A program made the translations under genes and the position numbers. A stretch of 64,000 nt of DNA from Trichomonas vaginalis G3. Its lineage: Eukaryota; Parabasalia; Trichomonadida; Trichomonadidae. The stretch is from assembly GCF_026262505.1 (NCBI RefSeq), contig NC_067205.1, positions 2,170,001 to 2,234,000 of the forward strand. Reading direction: 5' to 3'. The notes under the pieces are model-generated. The model had not been told where the DNA came from. It searched no databases and worked only from the letters and a program-made list of their open reading frames with translations. This document shows positions 33,598 to 43,875 of the stretch, in pieces (the stretch's first letter is position 1; every line of letters starts with the position of its first letter).

Positions 33598-34393
33598 ATG
33601 GCAGAAGACATAATGGTTTATACTATTACAACTAAAAACCCTGAATCATATAATTCTATAACAACAAACTTACAAAGTCCTCAAGGACGGTATTGTAAAC
33701 TAACCTTAAACACAATGACGACTAAAGCCTGTTTTGCTCTTTTGACACCAGAAGACTTTATTGTTGTGAATGGTAAAAAATACTCCTTTGAAGATACTTA
33801 CTCAGATATACCACCAACAGGTTTTGTTGACTTATTAATACTTTAAGTACGGGTGTAACATGTGCTGCAACTAGAGCAGGTTTCATTATGTTTGGATGTC
33901 CGACTGAGTTTACTATAAACGATATGAGCTATAATACAAACTTATTTCTGGTTTTTACTACCAACAGTTTCCTATAACAGGAAAAGGTGTCATACAAGGA
34001 ATGTCTATTCCATTGACATTAAGCACACCAATCTTATATATTGTTTCAAACTTAGGTTCAAAGTGTTATTCGAATGTCGACAGAAACTATTATGACCAAA
34101 AGATACTTATGCGTATAAACAATACTTTCTCTGCTGGTTTGCCTATTGTTCATTCGAATGCAGAATTTTCAACCTTAGTGAACTCAAACACTTTGGCAAG
34201 TATAACGTTGACATTAGTTGACGCAAACTTTGTTCCTGTAAAACTTTTATGTCCTATGTATTTGTCAATGACGGCAGAAAGTTTCGAATTGGAAGATGCA
34301 ACTGGTGAAAGTATTGTATTACAAGAACAACTTCAACAACAAATAGCTCAAGAACAACAAATGCAACAAATGGAACAACAAAGTCAAGAATAA
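33598..34393 (+). pseudogene. Penton-like minor capsid protein, element C
   Basis: Region of beta-rich protein. It contains LYIVSNLGSKCY, a repeated strand pattern, and SITLTLVDANFVPVKLL, the type of phrase (L-x-D-x-x-x-x-P-V) that closes the single jelly roll of Polinton/virophage pentons. The terminal tail is glutamine-rich (QEQLQQQIAQEQQMQQ). Located directly after the SCCG gene in the capsid module. Penton assignment is inference. Broken at about two places. Confidence 0.55.
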
Positions 34394-34421
34394 AAAAAAA
34401 TATTTTTTTATTTTTATAAAA

Positions 34422-35660
34422 ATGTACAGAATAGATGTTTTCAGATTTTTATGACTTCCAAGCATTCAGAAATATGTGTCCATTTAGAGACTATAACAAA
34501 GCAGTCGAGAATTTGAAACGTTTTAGTCATTTATGTTGACTCTGCCCCAGAATGTTATGTCATGAAAGAATGGGATGTTGTCTTTAACAAACCAAGAGCA
34601 ACAATAGTTTCAGAACAAGAATGTAGACAGAAACTTAAGAAAATAAAAGTTGTACAAGTTGGAATGAAGATGTTAGATGCTTGGGATATCTTATGTCAAA
34701 GTTAGAAGATTTTTCAGTTCGAGGTATAAAGTTTTATACACCTTCTCCAAACTTCTATTCTATCTTCACTGGATATAAATACGAACAAGTAGAATGGAAA
34801 CACAGTATTATAGAAGCTTGGTAGACCATGTCAAAGAAATTATATGCAATGGAAACGAAAGAGTCTATGAGTATATCTTATGTTGGTTTGCAAATATCTT
34901 ACAACATCCAAGTGCTAAAAATGAAACTGCTCTCATTATAATTGGAAAACAAGGAACTGGTAAGAATACTTTCTTTACAGATATCTTTATGCAAACTGTT
35001 AGAAGGTTATTCGAACCCTAATATGACAAACTTAGAAAACATCTGTGGCAAGTTTAACTCCTCAATAGAGAATATGAAACTTATAGTTTTGCAATGAACT
35101 TCAAAGTATAGATACAACAAAAGTTTTGAACTCAGATGCTTTGAAGAGTCTTATAACAGACAAAGTTGGAGTTGTTGAAAGAAAGTATAAAGACCAAAGA
35201 GTTTGTGAAAATGTTGCAAACTTCATATATGGTTTCAAACAATGTTGTTCCGATGAAGTTAGAAAGTTCTGACAGAAGATATGTAGTTGTCAGAACGTCA
35301 GATTCTCATATGCAAGATACAGAATATTTTGACGACTTAGCAGAAACTTTGACATCTGACTTTTACAACCACTTGTTCTCATATTTCATGACATTAGATA
35401 TTTCTAAGTTCAATCCAAGACAAATTCCACATACCGAAGAGAGACAAACATTGTTAGAAGCAAACAAGAGTGTATATGAACTGTTCATAGATGAAACTGA
35501 CTTTGTGTCATTAGATGAAAAGTCTTTATATGATGAATATAAACAATATTGTCAAGAATATGGTTATATGGCAGCTTCTAAACGTACATTCTTGGCAAAT
35601 GTCAAAAGTCTTTTAGATGTTCAGAATGGTGTATATACAAAGAAAAAATTTTCTGAGTAA
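34422..35660 (+). pseudogene. SF3 (D5-like) helicase, element C
   Basis: Helicase region with Walker A ALIIIGKQGTGKNTFF and motif C-like SYMVSNNVVPMKLESSDRRY, matching the C-terminal helicase half of the element B protein (14734-17010). The primase half present in B is not seen here. A replicative helicase in this family. Broken at about four or five places. Confidence 0.75.
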
Positions 35661-35696
35661 ATTTAAAAAAAAATATTTTTTTATCCGATAGAAAAG

Positions 35697-36116
35697 ATGA
35701 CAAAATTCATCTCAGTAAACAAGTACATGTCAGGACTTAAAGAAGAACTAGACCCATTCACATATTTGAATGTTTACTTCTACCATTTTGAAAAGTCTTC
35801 ATTCAGCAAAGTTTGGAACATCGAACCAGTTAAGTTTGCTATTGTGACTAAAAATGGTGCGAAATTTGAAGACTTAGACATAGAAGGTTTGTTAACAGTC
35901 AAAGAAAGTTTTGACAGAAGGTTCTCAAACCTTAAAGAAGGCAAAGCATACAAACTTGTTATACCTTATGAACCAAAGAAAGCAGACGACTATGAATATT
36001 ATGAGTCTAAGATAGTTGAAGTTCAAGGTAAATTGGGTAAAAAGATTTTAGAGTCTAAGCCAGTGTTTGCCCCTAAAGAGGAAGAGAACATTGACATTGA
36101 CCCAGAAATGTTCTAA
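35697..36116 (+). CDS. Possible single-stranded-DNA-binding protein, element C
   Basis: 139 residues, looks whole. A compact beta-type body (VKFAIVTKNGAKFEDLDIEG; KAYKLVIPYEPKKADDYEYY) ends in an acidic, aromatic-tipped tail EEENIDIDPEMF, the kind of tip found on many SSBs such as phage T7 gp2.5 and bacterial SSB. It directly follows the helicase gene. The SSB idea rests on tail and position only. Confidence 0.4.
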   Translation: MTKFISVNKYMSGLKEELDPFTYLNVYFYHFEKSSFSKVWNIEPVKFAIVTKNGAKFEDLDIEGLLTVKESFDRRFSNLKEGKAYKLVIPYEPKKADDYEYYESKIVEVQGKLGKKILESKPVFAPKEEENIDIDPEMF

Positions 36117-36132
36117 AAATAAAATTTTATTT

Positions 36133-36586
36133 TTACATGTCAAATTTCTTTTTCTCTGGAACTGGTTCAGGTTCTTTCTTCTCTTCTTCTACTTTCTTTT
36201 TCTTCTTTTCTTTCTTCTTCTTTTCTGGTGGAGTTATGTCAAATTTGGCGCAACTAATTTATGTAAAAAGTTCTTTGTCCTTTAATAGCTCATCTATTCT
36301 GTTTTCTATTTCATCTTCAAGAAACAGCGCATGTGTCTTCTTTGCATTCTAAGAAGTTTTGTTGGACTTCATCTCTCCAAGAGGCGTCATCTCTGTCAAC
36401 AAGTCTGTCATTGACAAATTTTAAGACTGCTCTGCTTAATGTTTTATGGTTCTTGTCATATTCCCAGAAACAGAACTTTAGAACAAATTCACCTTTCTTG
36501 TTTACACTATGTAAGATTTTATGGTCGACAGATGTTTTGCTGTCGAAAAGTTTGTCACGGACATAGATAGCGAAATCGCTGGACAT
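36133..36586 (-). pseudogene. Hypothetical charged-tail protein, element C
   Basis: Region starting MSSDFAIYVRDKLFDSKTSV with a compact first part and a Lys/Glu-rich tail. Unknown family. It runs opposite to its neighbours, between the SSB-like and ATPase genes. About one break. Confidence 0.45.
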
Positions 36587-36621
36587 TTTTCTAAAAGATA
36601 AAATTTTAATTTTTCTAAAAT

Positions 36622-37492
36622 ATGTTAGAAAAAAAGTTTGCTGACATTGACAAGAAATTTGAGAATGTTTTAAATAAGAACAAGAGAAAGTTAGAAAATG
36701 CTCAGATAAAGCCTATACATGACAAGTTCTTATTTGCTCAGAATGGTATAACAGGTCTAATTGCACCACCTGGGTCGGGTAAGACTTTCACTTATTTAAA
36801 ATGGCTGCACAACAACAAGAACTAGATGAGAAGAACCCATTCTATGAGTTAGTTGTTATTTGTAGTACTTCTGGTCAATTTGACCAAACCGTCAATTCGT
36901 TCAAAGATATTATAAAGAAGTCTAAGTTAGTATGTATAAAGGATACTGAGTTGTTAGATTGGATAAAGAAGTACCAAAGAAGAGTTTTGAAGTATAATGC
37001 TATAAATGAGTATATAAATTCTAAGTTTAAAGACCCAAATGAGGAAATGCAGAGAATATTAGAGAAGAAACACTTCAGAAACAAACAGAAAGAGATAGAA
37101 TACATTTCGAAGAAATTGCAATCTTACGATTGGAAGACATACCCTCATAGATGTCTTCTTATCTTAGATGACTTTGCTTCTCATCCTTTGTTAAAGAACA
37201 GAGAACAAGACATGTGTCGAATTCTTAAAAGCTCAGACACTTTAACATCTCAGTCGTAATATGTGTACAGACAGCAAAGAGTTTAAGTAAGGATGTTAAA
37301 AGAATACTTACTGACATTATACTTTTCCCCGGATTGTCCGAAGACGATTTCATGGAACTTATGAAAGAGTCCATGGCAGGTAAGTTTGACAGACATGAAC
37401 TATGGGAGAAGTACAAAGTCATACAAGACCCTCATACTTCTTTCAGAATTCATATCTACGCAAACAAAGTTCAAATTGTAAAAAGTCAATAA
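36622..37492 (+). pseudogene. A32-like packaging ATPase, element C
   Basis: The P-loop LIAPPGSGKTFTYLKW is at about residues 48-63. Walker B CLLILDDFASHPLL lies further on, followed by a segment about HI-VI-Q and a final portion with the typical hydrophobic strands. The layout matches FtsK/HerA-type genome-packaging ATPases of the A32 family. Broken at about two places. Confidence 0.72.
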
Positions 37493-37507
37493 AAATAAAG
37501 AGTTCAT

Positions 37508-37753
37508 CTACCCTACTTGTTTGAAGTTGTCAAAATACTCTGTTATTTTTTCTTTCAGTAGCGGTAAGTCTTCTTTGAATGTAAGTATTGTACAACCTTT
37601 CATATCATAGTGTGTTTGAGGTAACGTATCTTGAACTATTTGTTTCACATCTTCATAGAGTTTTGGCGACCCAGATAAAAGTCGGTCTCGCTGTTCTTCT
37701 CTCGGTTTTCCGAGGGAAGCAAGCATATGAGGAAATTCATGAAATTTGGTCAT
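37508..37753 (-). CDS. Hypothetical 81-residue protein, element C
   Basis: A small protein MTKFHEFPHMLASLGKPREE... with mixed helix/strand pattern, convergent with the ATPase gene. Looks whole. No family is recognised. Confidence 0.45.
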   Translation of the reverse strand: MTKFHEFPHMLASLGKPREEQRDRLLSGSPKLYEDVKQIVQDTLPQTHYDMKGCTILTFKEDLPLLKEKITEYFDNFKQVG

Positions 37754-37769
37754 TTTTCAGCAAAAATAT

Positions 37770-38335
37770 ATTTTAGGGTAGATGGTTAGATCTAACCTGT
37801 TTTCTCACCTCTTTTCTCACCTCATGAATTTTCATGATTTCATCGTACATGTTTTGTCAAGACTTCTTCGTACATGTTTTGTCAAAACTTCTTCGTAAAT
37901 GTTTTGTCAAGACTTCTTCGTAATGAGCGTAAATCAGACAAAAATAATGTTTAGGGTAGAAGGTTAGATCTAACCTGTTTTTTCACCTGTTTTCTCACCT
38001 CATGAATTTTCATGATTTCATCGTAAATGTTTTGTCAAAACTTCTTCGTAAATGTTTTGTCAAGACTTCTTCGTAATGAGCGTAAATCAGACAAAAATAA
38101 TGTTTAGGGTAGAAGGTTAGATCTAACCTGTTTTCTAACCTCTTTTCTACCCCAGTTATTTTATAAACGTTTCACATGGTAAACGTTATTTTTAAAATTT
38201 TGTGAAAACTCAACGGTTTGACACATGCCCTAAAAATTATTTTACTCAGAATTTTGTTGCTGAATTCAGCAAAAATAATGTTTAGGGTAGAAGGTTAGAT
38301 CTAACCTCATTTCTAACCTCTTTTCTACCCCAGTT
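37770..38335. repeat. Palindrome/iteron array, element C, left block
   Basis: Four copies of the palindrome GGTTAGATCTAACC (37784-37797, 37962-37975, 38115-38128, 38293-38306), each with GGGTAGA- or TTTTCTCACC-type half copies beside it. They are separated by direct repeats of the form AAATGTTTTGTCAAGACTTC. The block lies just downstream of the 312-residue gene. Confidence 0.85.
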
Positions 38336-38338
38336 ATT

Positions 38339-39277
38339 TTATAAACGTTTCACATGGTAAACGTTATGAATTCGTGAGACTCTAAACAGTTTCGTAGCTT
38401 CTATTTCTTCTTTTAGTACATCGAATGTTTTAACGATACCGAAAGTTTCTTTATACTTCTTCTTGACGTCAGATAGAAGGAAATCTTCTGCTGTTGGATA
38501 GTTTTTGTTCAGAAATTCTAACATGTCCATTTTATCTTCTGCTGGCTTTTCTGCTTCTTTCTTTAAGTCTGCATAGTCGTTTCTCATACGTTCTATCTCT
38601 TTGACGGAGTAGTTATATTTCCTAATTGCTGCTTTACATTTAGAACATTGCGGGTTCATTTTTGCGTTATATTCTGAAACCTTACCTGCTAAAACAACTA
38701 AGGCGTCAATTGCTCTCTTCATCTCAAACATAGCGGGTCTTATTTGTTCGTTCCATACTTTGCCTCTTCTATCTTTATCTCTTATTTCCCAAACACATTC
38801 AGCAACTAACGAAACAAAGTTGTCGTAGGTCTTAAATTCTTCAGATTTATATATGTCAGAAACATTCTTATATACCATATCGCAATCTTTGTCCATAACC
38901 TTATGGTTGCAATGAAAACCAAGGAATTCATAATTTACCTTACGTATGAACTTCTTTATTTCTACTGAGTCAGTTGGTTTCACTTCAATTTCGTCGAATT
39001 CAGGAATAGTGAGTTTTTGTTGTTGGATTTCAGGTAGTTTAGGCAAATGGTCAATAATGTCCTGCATTTCATAAAGATATTCTTCATTTGTTTCATCTTT
39101 CGCACTACAGTCTAAATTACTTGTTAAAAGTTCTTGCTTTATCTTCTGGATTTTTGTTTCGAAAGTATATGAAGAAGGAATGAAGCTTTTCATTTCTACT
39201 AACATAGATGTTGGATTCATGACTAACGAGTTTGGTGCTGTTGTTTGAATTGTTGTTGTGCCGATTGTTGAAATCAT
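38339..39277 (-). CDS. Possible replication initiator or origin-associated protein, element C
   Basis: 312 residues, looks whole. Not recognised as a known family. Visible features: a conserved HCNHKVMDKDC stretch near residue 123, a CSKCKAAIRKYNY metal-binding-like motif near residue 214, a coiled coil (about 220-250), and a C-terminal segment LEFLNKNYPTAEDFLLSDVKKKY...LFRVSRIHNVYHVKR resembling a winged-helix domain. It lies inside the large palindrome/iteron array, with repeats on both sides, as plasmid and viral initiators often do relative to their iterons. The initiator role is inference from this context. Confidence 0.45.
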   Translation of the reverse strand: MISTIGTTTIQTTAPNSLVMNPTSMLVEMKSFIPSSYTFETKIQKIKQELLTSNLDCSAKDETNEEYLYEMQDIIDHLPKLPEIQQQKLTIPEFDEIEVKPTDSVEIKKFIRKVNYEFLGFHCNHKVMDKDCDMVYKNVSDIYKSEEFKTYDNFVSLVAECVWEIRDKDRRGKVWNEQIRPAMFEMKRAIDALVVLAGKVSEYNAKMNPQCSKCKAAIRKYNYSVKEIERMRNDYADLKKEAEKPAEDKMDMLEFLNKNYPTAEDFLLSDVKKKYKETFGIVKTFDVLKEEIEATKLFRVSRIHNVYHVKRL

Positions 39278-39453
39278 ATCTTTTATACAAAATAAAAAAA
39301 AATAAATAAAATAAAACTAACTTTATTTTTTATTTCGGGGAAATTCATGAAAATTCAAGAGGGTAGAAATGAGGGTAGAAATGAGGTTAGATCTAACCTT
39401 CTACCCGACATTCTCGTCAAATACAAAAAAATACAAAAAATGACACTTTTTCA

Positions 39454-39519
39454 TTAGATAACTGTTATTTTTTGACGAAGTGAAGAGTAACACTTCGTCA
39501 AAAAAATCCCTGAAATCAT
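39454..39519 (-). other. Repeated 21-codon mini-ORF with internal hairpin, copy 1
   Basis: Reads MISGIFLTKCYSSLRQKITV plus one residue. It starts in the same ATATGATTTC context as the start of the 312-residue gene at 39277, and contains the perfect hairpin TTTTTTGACGAAGTG (39468-39482) with its complement at 39491-39505. Identical mini-ORFs are at 40709-40774 and 40815-40880. It may be a leader-like remnant, a transcription stop, or a repeat only. Confidence 0.5.
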
Positions 39520-40708
39520 ATCTTTACATACAAAAAAATACAAAAAAATGAAAAAAATAAAACTAACTTTATTTTTTTATTTCGGGAAAATTCATGAAAA
39601 TTCAAGAGGGTAGAAATGAGGGTAGAAAACAGGTGAGATCTCACCTTCTACCCTAAACATTATTTTTTGGTCATTTACGCTCATTACGATGAAATCATGA
39701 CAAAACATTTACGAAGAAGTCATGACAAAACATGTACGTTCATGTTTGACAAAACATAAACGAAGAAGTTTTGACAAAACATGTACGAAGAAGTCTTGAC
39801 AAAGCATGTACGATGAAATCATGAAAATTCATGAGGTGAGAAAACAGGTGAAAAAACAGGTTAGATCTAACCTTCTACCCTAAATTATATTTTTTGGTCA
39901 TTTACGCTCATTACGATGAAGTCTTGACAAAACATTTACGAAGAAGTTTTGACAAAACATGTACGAAGAAGTCTTGACAAAACATGTACGTTCATGTTTG
40001 ACAAAACATGTACGTTCATGTTTGACAAAACATAAACGAAGAAGTTTTGACAAAACATGTACGAAGAAGTCTTGACAAAACATTTACGATGAAATCATGA
40101 AAATTCATGAGGTGAGAAAACAGGTGAGAAAACAGGTGAGATCTCACCACTTCACCTAAAATATATTTTTGTCTGATTTACGCTCATTACGAAGAAGTCT
40201 TGACAAAACATTTACGATGAAGTTTCGACAAAACATGTACGTTCATGTTTGACAAAACATAAACGAAGAAGTTTTGACAAAACATGTACGAAGAAGTTTT
40301 GACAAAACATGTACGTTCATGTTTGACAAAACATGTACGATGAAATCATGAAAATTCATGAGGTGAGAAAACAGGTGAAAAAACGGGTGAGATCTCACCA
40401 CTTCACCTAAAATATATTTTTGTCTGATTTACGCTCATTACGAAGAAGTCTTGACAAAACATTTACGAAGAAGTTTTGACAAAACATGTACGATGAAATC
40501 ATGACAAAACATGTACGAAGAAGTCTTGACAAAACATAAACGAAGAAGTTTTGACAAAACATGTACGAAGAAGTTTTGACAAAACATGTACGATGAAATC
40601 ATGAAAATTCATGAGGTGAGAAAACAGGTGAGAAAACGTGTTAGATCTAACCATCTACCCGACATTCTCGTCAAATACAAAAAAATACAAAAAAATGACA
40701 CTTTTTCA

Positions 40709-40774
40709 TTAGATAACTGTTATTTTTTGACGAAGTGAAGAGTAACACTTCGTCAAAAAAATCCCTGAAATCAT
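40709..40774 (-). other. Mini-ORF with hairpin, copy 2
   Basis: Same 21-codon frame and hairpin (40723-40760) as copy 1, with conserved flanks (GTGTCATTTTTTGTATTTTT downstream of it). Confidence 0.5.
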
Positions 40775-40814
40775 ATCTTTTATACAAAAAAATACAAAAA
40801 ATGACACTTTTTCA

Positions 40815-40880
40815 TTAGATAACTGTTATTTTTTGACGAAGTGAAGAGTAACACTTCGTCAAAAAAATCCCTGAAATCAT
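40815..40880 (-). other. Mini-ORF with hairpin, copy 3
   Basis: Same 21-codon frame and hairpin (40829-40866) as copies 1 and 2. Copies 2 and 3 form a tandem duplication of about 106 bp. Confidence 0.5.
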
Positions 40881-41281
40881 ATCTTTACATACAAAAAAAT
40901 ACAAAATAAAACTAATTTTATTTTTTCTATCTTAAGGAAATTCATGAAAATTCAAGAGGTGAGAAAAGAGGTGAGAAAACAGGTGAGATCTCACCACTTC
41001 ACCTAAAATATATTTTTACTGAATTTAGCAACAAAATGAACGAGGTCAGGATGTATGTTGCTGAATTCATTCATAACACCCTTTGTAAGCTCATAAAATG
41101 CTTGTTTTGAGGTCGAGCCACATTTGGCTCCACCGTATTCTTTCAACCAAAACTCAAGAATTTCCTGCATGAATTTTGTATAAAACTAACTTTATTTTTT
41201 CTATCTTAAGGAAATTCATGAAAATTCATGAGGGTAGAAAAGAGGTGAGAAAAGAGGTTAGATCTAACCTCTTCACCTAAA

Positions 41282-41611
41282 TTATATTTTTTGGTCCGGG
41301 AACAACTTTCTCTCAATTGGAGCTGTAGCATACTCTTTGCGTAAGCGGTTCAGACCTTCTTCGAACTCTTGGTCTCTCTTCGATTTGGATTGAGATTGGA
41401 ATTGCTGGGGTGGAGCTTGCTGGAACATCCAAGGGTTGGGGCAGTAAGGCATAGGCTGAGGAGGGTAGTTCGGGAAGCCTTGTGGTGGGTAGTAACCTTG
41501 AGGTGGAAATTGGTAGTAATTCGGAGGTACTTGCTGGAACTGAGGTGCAGGGGCTGGTGCTTTAGGTTCCTCTGGTTTGGGAAGGCGTTCAGGAAGAGGG
41601 ACGTCGGACAT
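41282..41611 (-). CDS. Proline/glutamine-rich small protein, element C
   Basis: 109 residues from MSDVPLPERLPKPEEPK (start chosen because upstream sequence is minisatellite). The middle is a PPQGYYPPQGFPNYPPQP-type low-complexity region, and the end is a charged helix (KRDQEFEEGLNRLRKEYATA). Unknown function; could be a disordered virion or assembly protein. A partial duplicate lies at 42020-42235. Confidence 0.5.
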   Translation of the reverse strand: MSDVPLPERLPKPEEPKAPAPAPQFQQVPPNYYQFPPQGYYPPQGFPNYPPQPMPYCPNPWMFQQAPPQQFQSQSKSKRDQEFEEGLNRLRKEYATAPIERKLFPDQKI

Positions 41612-41626
41612 TCGTTTGTGTCCTGT

Positions 41627-41890
41627 CGGAAGGAAGAACTTTTCCAGTTGTCGGGAAAATTTTTTCCTGTCGGATGGAAAATTTTTTCCTGTCGGATGGA
41701 AAATTTTTTCCTGTTGGAAGGAAAAACATTTTCTGAAGTTCGACCAAAAAGTTCTCAATTTTCGAAAATTTGAATGGTTTACGGACGGACAACTGGAAGA
41801 GTTCTTCCTGTCGGAAGGAAAATTTTTTCCAGTTGTCGGGAAAATTTTTTCCAGTTGTCGGGAAAATTTTTTCCTGTCGGATGGAAGGAC
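41627..41890. repeat. 22-bp minisatellite, element C
   Basis: Degenerate tandem units of about 22 bp in two forms, CTGTCGGATGGAAAATTTTTTC and CAGTTGTCGGGAAAATTTTTTC, with a non-repetitive stretch near 41725-41795. The GGAAAATTTTTTCC core is nearly palindromic. Open frames across it are probably artefacts. Confidence 0.75.
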
Positions 41891-42019
41891 TCGGAATGCC
41901 AGAAGGATTTGACGAGGCAGTTTACCTAATTTAAATTAACGAAAACATTAATATATAAAATTCATGAAAATTCATGAAAATTCATGAGGGTAGAAATGAG
42001 GGTAGAAATGAGGTTAGAT

Positions 42020-42235
42020 CTAACCATCTACCCTAAACATTATTTTTTGGTCCGGGAACAACTTTCTCTCAATTGGAGCTGTAGCATACTCTTTGCGTAA
42101 GCGGTTCAGACCTTCTTCGAACTCTTGGTCTCTCTTCGATTTGGATTGAGATTGGAATTGCTGGAACAACCAAGGGTTGGTGGGACGTCGGACATTCGTT
42201 TGTGGCTTAACCGTCGGACCACCAACGATAAAAAT
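42020..42235 (-). pseudogene. Partial duplicate of the proline-rich gene, element C
   Basis: Repeats the C-terminal part of the gene at 41282-41611 (same DNA, including the palindrome and T-rich box downstream) without most of its proline-rich middle. A piece of the start of the gene at 42512 is likewise duplicated near 41911-41941, so a segment of about 0.7 kb was duplicated here and its copies then diverged through minisatellite growth. Confidence 0.65.
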
Positions 42236-42240
42236 CTCTG

Positions 42241-42511
42241 CTACTAGCAGTACTTTTACTGACAGTAGCAGTACTTTTACTGACAGTAGCAGTACTTTAT
42301 CGTCGAAAACCATCTCAAATTTTCCTTTTTACTGACAGTAGCAGTACTTTTTCTGACAGTAGCAGTACTTTTACTGACAGTAGCAGTACTTTTACTGACA
42401 GTAGCAGTACTTTTTCTGACAGTAGCAGTACTTTTACTGACAGTAGCAGTACTTTTACTGACAGTAGCAGTACTTTTACTGACAGTAGCAGTACTTTTAC
42501 TGACAGTAGCA
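42241..42511. repeat. 21-bp minisatellite directly before a gene, element C
   Basis: Tandem units of 21 bp, CTTTTACTGACAGTAGCAGT plus one base, about twelve copies with one interruption at 42300-42330. The last unit runs into the ATG of the gene at 42512, so the array occupies its leader. The unit length is a multiple of three, which leaves frames open by chance (VLLLSVK repeat on the minus strand). Confidence 0.8.
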
Positions 42512-42877
42512 ATGGTCGAGGTCGAACCTACCGACGAGGCAGTTTACCTAATTGAAATTAACGACTGCGTAAAAGACTACTTGCGCAAGGTCATGAAGCC
42601 CAAGGTCAAGTTCACCACTATTTCTGGAAGGGCTGCCTTGAATCTCGAGATTTCGACTGGAATTCCAATTGACGTACCAGAAGGCACTCCTTTCGACAAC
42701 ATAAAGGACGCCAAAAGAGAAGCTCTTGTTAAGTTCCTAAACAAACGTCCTCGGATAAAAATACCAAACAGAGAGAGTCCAATTCCACGAATTATACAAA
42801 TTCTCAGAGCACTGTTCCACTTCTCGGGTCAGCCGTTCTACATAACCTGTGAAGGCGACATCCAACCAGTTCAGTAA
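42512..42877 (+). CDS. Hypothetical 121-residue protein, element C
   Basis: Starts MVEVEPTDEAVYLIEINDCV. Mixed alpha/beta, with RRxALNLEISTG- and PRIKIPNRESP-like segments, no recognised family. Base composition is less AT-rich than its neighbours. The start codon is preceded by the 21-bp minisatellite instead of the usual T-box, so expression may differ from other genes. Confidence 0.5.
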   Translation: MVEVEPTDEAVYLIEINDCVKDYLRKVMKPKVKFTTISGRAALNLEISTGIPIDVPEGTPFDNIKDAKREALVKFLNKRPRIKIPNRESPIPRIIQILRALFHFSGQPFYITCEGDIQPVQ

Positions 42878-43014
42878 ACATCTCATTTTAACTCACTTTT
42901 TTTATGTTTTTTGTGAAAGTGTCAAAAATAAATTGTTTTCATGAGTTTTCTACGATGTTAGAAAAGTGGTTAGAAAACGTGTTAGATCTAACATGCTAAC
43001 ATAAACATTATTTT

Positions 43015-43875
43015 TCAATACTTTTTCAGTACTTTTCCGTAGTTATATATGAAAGACAATTCGAGATAAAAGTCATAGTACAATGGAATAATATGTTGCA
43101 CACCATTTGTTGTGAACCAAACTTGAAAGTCAGAGAAACTGTTACTAGGTGGTTCGTAGAATTTAGAAGCAAAGTCATAAAAGTCCTTACCAATACATAG
43201 AAAACTATTGTTGCTTGAACTGAAACTTGCATGACACATAACATTTTGAGGGTCAAACACGTTTCTATAAACTGTCAAATCTGCTGGTGGAAGTATAAAT
43301 TTAAATGGACCATCTGGTGGTAATGGTTCGTTCTGGTTTAGTAACCGAAGAAATTGTGCCCAAGAACGTTTGTCTACTTTCCAAAATAAAAACTCTGTAT
43401 CTCTTGGAGGGTTAATTTCAATCTTTTGAAATGAAACGGTGGAGTTCATCTTGTCATATTCTAGTTTCAGATAGTATGTTCCATTTAGTAAAGAGTCGTA
43501 TTTTTCTTGAAATTCCCAATAATATTTGTTCATTTGAGTTTGAAAGTCATTTAGAGTTTTCTCAAGACTTTCGTCTGAACGAACTGTAAAGATTCTCATT
43601 TCATCAAATTTGTCTATTAGACCATCAAGAACCTTTATACTGCCCATGAAAATATACTGCGAACATAAATGCGTTAGTTCTATTTGAAAACAAAACTCTT
43701 CTAAATCCTATTGCCTTTGCATCTGAAGGACTTTGAAGCCAACGAATTGGATAGTCAAACCTGATGCTCGGGATGAAATTTCTTCATCTGAAATAGTCCT
43801 ACCAGCATTTGTAAAGATATAGTCTAACGGTTTTGTATCTGCTACTTTTGTTCTTTGTTTTTCAACCTGAAGCAT
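43015..43875 (-). pseudogene. Virion-module protein, paralogue 1, element C
   Basis: Region starting MLQVEKQRTKVADTKPLDYIFTNAG. The C-terminal part has NVFDPQNVMCHASFSSSNNSFLCIGKDFYDFASKFYEPPSNSFSDFQVWFTTNG, clearly homologous to 47858-48659 on the opposite strand. Its beta-rich C-terminus suggests a capsid-associated or penton-type protein, but the family is unknown. Broken about once or twice. Confidence 0.55.

Larger units (their letters stand above)
39350..41275. repeat. Palindrome/iteron array, element C, main block
   Basis: Palindromes of two forms, GGTTAGATCTAACC and GGTGAGATCTCACC, at 39385, 39632, 39859, 40135, 40386, 40639 (first base differs), 40982 and 41256. Between them lie about 30 copies of a 20-26 bp direct repeat (TTGACAAAACATGTACGAAG and variants) and AAATTCATGAAAATTCATGAGG-type boxes. 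Further single palindromes are at 42012-42025 and 42981-42992. Every palindrome is centred on GATC. Confidence 0.88.

Noticed and set aside
39650-40620. CRISPR-like array (short repeats with regular spacing)
   Set aside because: The sequences between repeats are themselves repeats (palindromes and iterons), not unique spacers, and the host is a eukaryote.
41369-41912. Plus-strand open frames over the proline-rich gene and 22-bp minisatellite
   Set aside because: Overlap a better supported minus-strand gene and consist largely of minisatellite translation.
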